This document shows positions 61,639-64,000 of a stretch of DNA of 64,000 bases, in pieces; position 1 is the stretch's first letter, and every line of letters starts with the position of its first letter. Below the pieces are notes generated by a model. The model worked only from the letters and a program-made list of their open reading frames with translations, was not told the DNA's origin and did no database searches. This DNA is from Castanea sativa (taxonomy: Eukaryota; Streptophyta; Magnoliopsida; Fagales; Fagaceae). The stretch lies in assembly GCF_040712315.1 (NCBI RefSeq), contig NC_134013.1:35251001-35315000 (forward strand), in the 5' to 3' direction. A program made the position numbers and the translations under genes.

Positions 61639-62944
61639 ATGTCAGGTGATTCCTCTACAAAATCTTCGGCAGATTCCTCTAGAAAAGCTTTGGCAAAGTC
61701 TTCTGCAAAACCTTCGGCAGTTAGGACAACAATTTCTAATGACAAATTTGAGGTAGAGAAGTTTGATGGAACAAACAAGTTCGGCATATGGCAATGAGAA
61801 GTTATGGATGTCTTGATCCAACAAGAGTTGGATATTGCATTGGAAGACAAACCTAAAGATGTCAGACAAAGATTGGGACAAGATAAATAGACAAGCTTGC
61901 GCCATCCGTTTGTGTTTGGGCAAGGATCAAAAATATTTTATTATGAGAGAGATGAAGGCTAAAGAGCTTTGGAAGATGTTAGAAGACAAGTATATGACGA
62001 AGAGTGTGGAGAACTGTCTATATTTGAAGAAAAAGCGCTTCCATTTCCAGTATCGTGCAAGTATTTCAATGTTTGAGCACTTGAATGACTGTAATAAAAT
62101 ACTTGCTGATTTGCAAAATTTAGAGGTTTAGATTAAAGACGAAGATAATTCTATCTTATTGTTCAATTCACTGCCTGATACTTATGATCATTTAGTCATA
62201 ACACTATTGTATGAGAAGAATGAAATTAAGTTTGATGATGTGTCAAATGCTTGACTAACAATGAGTATCGTAAGAAAGATAAGTAGGCCTACATGGACAC
62301 AGGTAGTGAAGCATTAATGGTTAAAGGCAGGTTTGAACATAAGAAGTTTGGTAGAAGAGATAGATCGCGCTCTAAGTCAAAAGGATCTACAAAGAGGAAA
62401 ATTGGGAAAGGCGAGTGTGCCTTCTATCACAATAAGGGGCATTAGAAGAAAGACCTCCAACTTTTGAAGAATAAGGACAAAAAAAAGATCCTAATGCTAA
62501 TGTAGCACATTGTACTGATGAAGATTCTGATTTTGCATTGACTGGTTCATCATTTGTTTGCCATTTAGATGAACAGATCATGGATTCTGCTTGTACCTTT
62601 CATATGTGTCCGAAGAAGGAATGGTTTTACAATTTGGATGAGTCAGTACGTGGTTCAATCCTCATGGGTAATGATGAAGCATGTGAGATCTTTGGGATAG
62701 GTAAAATCTAGCTTAAGTTGCATGATGGAACAGTTTGCAATTTGACATAAGTTCATATATACCGGGCTTGAAAAAGAATCTAATATCTATTGGTTTCTTA
62801 GAATCCAAGGGATTTAAGATTGCCATGGAGGATGGAATTTTGAAAGTTACATATGGTGCATTTGTAGCATTTAGGGCCACTCTTAAAAGGAATATGTATT
62901 TCCTTGGTGGGAGTACTATTGTAGGTGGAGCAACCACAGCTTAA
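61639..62944 (+). pseudogene. Copia (Tnt1/Tork-type) gag and pre-integrase remains
   Basis: Starts MSGDSSTKSS. Then KFDGTNKFGIWQ, a stop, VLIQQELDIALEDKPKD and, after a frame change, NRQACAIRLCLG, MKAKELWKMLEDKYM and SLPDTYDHLV. A decayed knuckle (CAFYHNKGH) follows, and the gag_pre-integrase segment SYIPGLKKNLISIGFLESKG ends at 62944. Many stops and indels; integrase and RT are absent. Confidence 0.85.
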
Positions 62945-63344
62945 GACATTACTTGACTTGATTTATTTAGTTTAGCATGAAGTAAAGTTGGATTTCAGAA
63001 CATTTTAAAGAAAAATAGGACTTGTTTTGTTAGAAATTTCTAGTATCATTGTTTAAATGTTGTGGAAATACATGTGAATTAAAAAGTGTCATGAGAAATA
63101 CATGTTGTGGTATTTAAATACTGAAAACTGTTGTTTAAACACCTCTACCAAACATCTTATAAACCTCTAAAAAATAAGCCATACTTTTAATAGGATTTTT
63201 CTTTGACCATGGATGTAGTCTTCATTTGATCCATTTTTTCTGATTCTACCAAACATTTGAAAATGCAAAAATCTATTTTCACATAAAATTTTCCTGAAAC
63301 AAACAAACATTGCATAAACCTAAAGATTAGTTCTTGTCTTTTTG

Positions 63345-63517
63345 TTAGTGTGAATAGGCCTGCTAATCGTGCAGCCCAAGAGCTGGCTCAATGGGGGCAT
63401 TAAGGCCTTTGTATTTTAGTTATGTTGGCTCTGCCCTCTTTAACCCTGGACTTCCATCTGCTCTTTAGACCGACTCTTGTTACATCTTAAATATTTTTTA
63501 AAGCCCAAAAAAAAAAA
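63345..63517 (+). mobile_element. LINE 3' tail remnant
   Basis: NRPANRAAQELAQWG is the end of a LINE RNase H-like domain, followed by a short 3' UTR and an A-run at 63507-63517. Only the last about 170 bp remain. Confidence 0.55.
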
Positions 63518-63806
63518 CAAACAAGACTATGCTTGTACCAAAGATTAGAATGTGAGTGAGTGGGTGGGTGAGTTATAAATTAATTTATATTATTTTGCAG
63601 AGTAGGCTCAGATCATTTCTAGATATATTAACTTTGTCATTATCAACAAAAATTCTAGACATATTTCCATTGTAAGAAACAGGTCACCCTTTACATCCAA
63701 AATTAAGAGAAAATTGAAATCCTTGTTTTCACAATGTGTAGAGCAATATATTACTACTTTTGGCAGTGACAAGGAAAATAGGCAGAAAATTTTCCCATTT
63801 ACATAT

Positions 63807-64000
63807 TCATGTAGACATGCATCTCCCCCATAGTCTCACATTTCCAATCAGCACCCACAATATGGCACAGAGCACTCCAATAACTGAAATAAAAATGAAT
63901 CCCTTGCCTCTGCCTGCCCTCCTCTTATTAGATTCAGCACCATTTCCAACAGAAACATTTGTATTTTTGATATTCATTCTTACCCTACTAAAGCTAGACA
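63807..64000 (-). CDS. Possible 3' end of a gene with a C-terminal membrane segment
   Basis: An open minus-strand frame enters from the right edge and ends at TGA 63807-63809. It reads ...[20 protein letters not shown] followed by the hydrophobic [19 protein letters not shown] and a short basic tail. A Lys/Arg-rich stretch before a single C-terminal hydrophobic helix suits a tail-anchored or single-pass membrane protein. I do not recognise the family; it could be chance. Confidence 0.3.
   Translation of the reverse strand, partial: SSFSRVRMNIKNTNVSVGNGAESNKRRAGRGKGFIFISVIGVLCAILWVLIGNVRLWGRCMST

Noticed and set aside
63297..63540. Target duplication for the LINE tail (AAAGATTAG on both sides)
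   Set aside because: The right copy lies about 20 bp beyond the A-run, so it is not a convincing duplication.

Overview
The window reads as intergenic, repeat-dense nuclear DNA from a dicot plant, probably a woody species (inference from repeat style only; the species is not identified). It is AT-rich, full of poly-T and (TA)n tracts, and dominated by transposable elements at several depths of nesting. There are no operons, ribosome-binding sites, CRISPR arrays or other prokaryotic features.

One ordinary host gene can be rebuilt completely: a nine-exon cytochrome P450 of the CYP87 type on the minus strand (start codon at 28921, stop at 24370). All introns are GT-AG, all phases agree, and the predicted protein is 474 aa with every P450 signature. 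Three transposons sit tightly around it: MULE-type elements upstream and in intron 2, and a MITE in intron 8, the last two only tens of bases from 5' splice sites. A second, weak gene candidate is on the minus strand around 36.98-38.87 kb, and a possible 3' end of another gene runs off the right edge.

Layout. 1-4.9 kb: four-layer nest (long-terminal-inverted-repeat element, gypsy-type solo LTR, a minisatellite inside that LTR, and a 1.4-kb solo LTR inside the minisatellite). 5-12 kb: AT-rich non-coding DNA with MITEs, SINE-like pieces, microsatellites and a three-copy repeat. 12.65-13.85 kb and 39.35-40.94 kb are paralogous copies of one non-coding segment; the second copy carries a SINE and other insertions for which the first is the empty site. 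13.86-20.6 kb: LTR pieces. 20.64-22.06 kb: 3' end of a LINE. 24.4-29.03 kb: the P450 gene. 29.21-30.13 kb: MULE with 9-bp target duplication. 30.68-31.67 kb: LINE fragment and a tandem duplication, interrupted at 31675-32773 by a Pack-MULE that carries a piece of a ribosomal protein uL2 (RPL8) gene. 33-35.5 kb: repeat triplication, a MITE and two minisatellites. 41-44.3 kb: hairpin MITE and a gypsy LTR-gag fragment. 44.64-50.93 kb: a young non-autonomous copia-type element with gag and a second ORF of the 'putative plant transposon protein' type but no pol. 51-56 kb: LTR debris and an inverted-repeat element. 56.58-60.45 kb: complete but RT-less gypsy element on the minus strand with an antisense promoter-like block. 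61-63 kb: copia gag pseudogene; 63.3-63.5 kb: LINE tail.

The most notable points are the Pack-MULE with a preserved pre-insertion site, the pol-less copia element carrying its own inner promoter-like unit, and the P450 gene with transposons beside its splice donors. No new defence-like or otherwise unprecedented system is evident.
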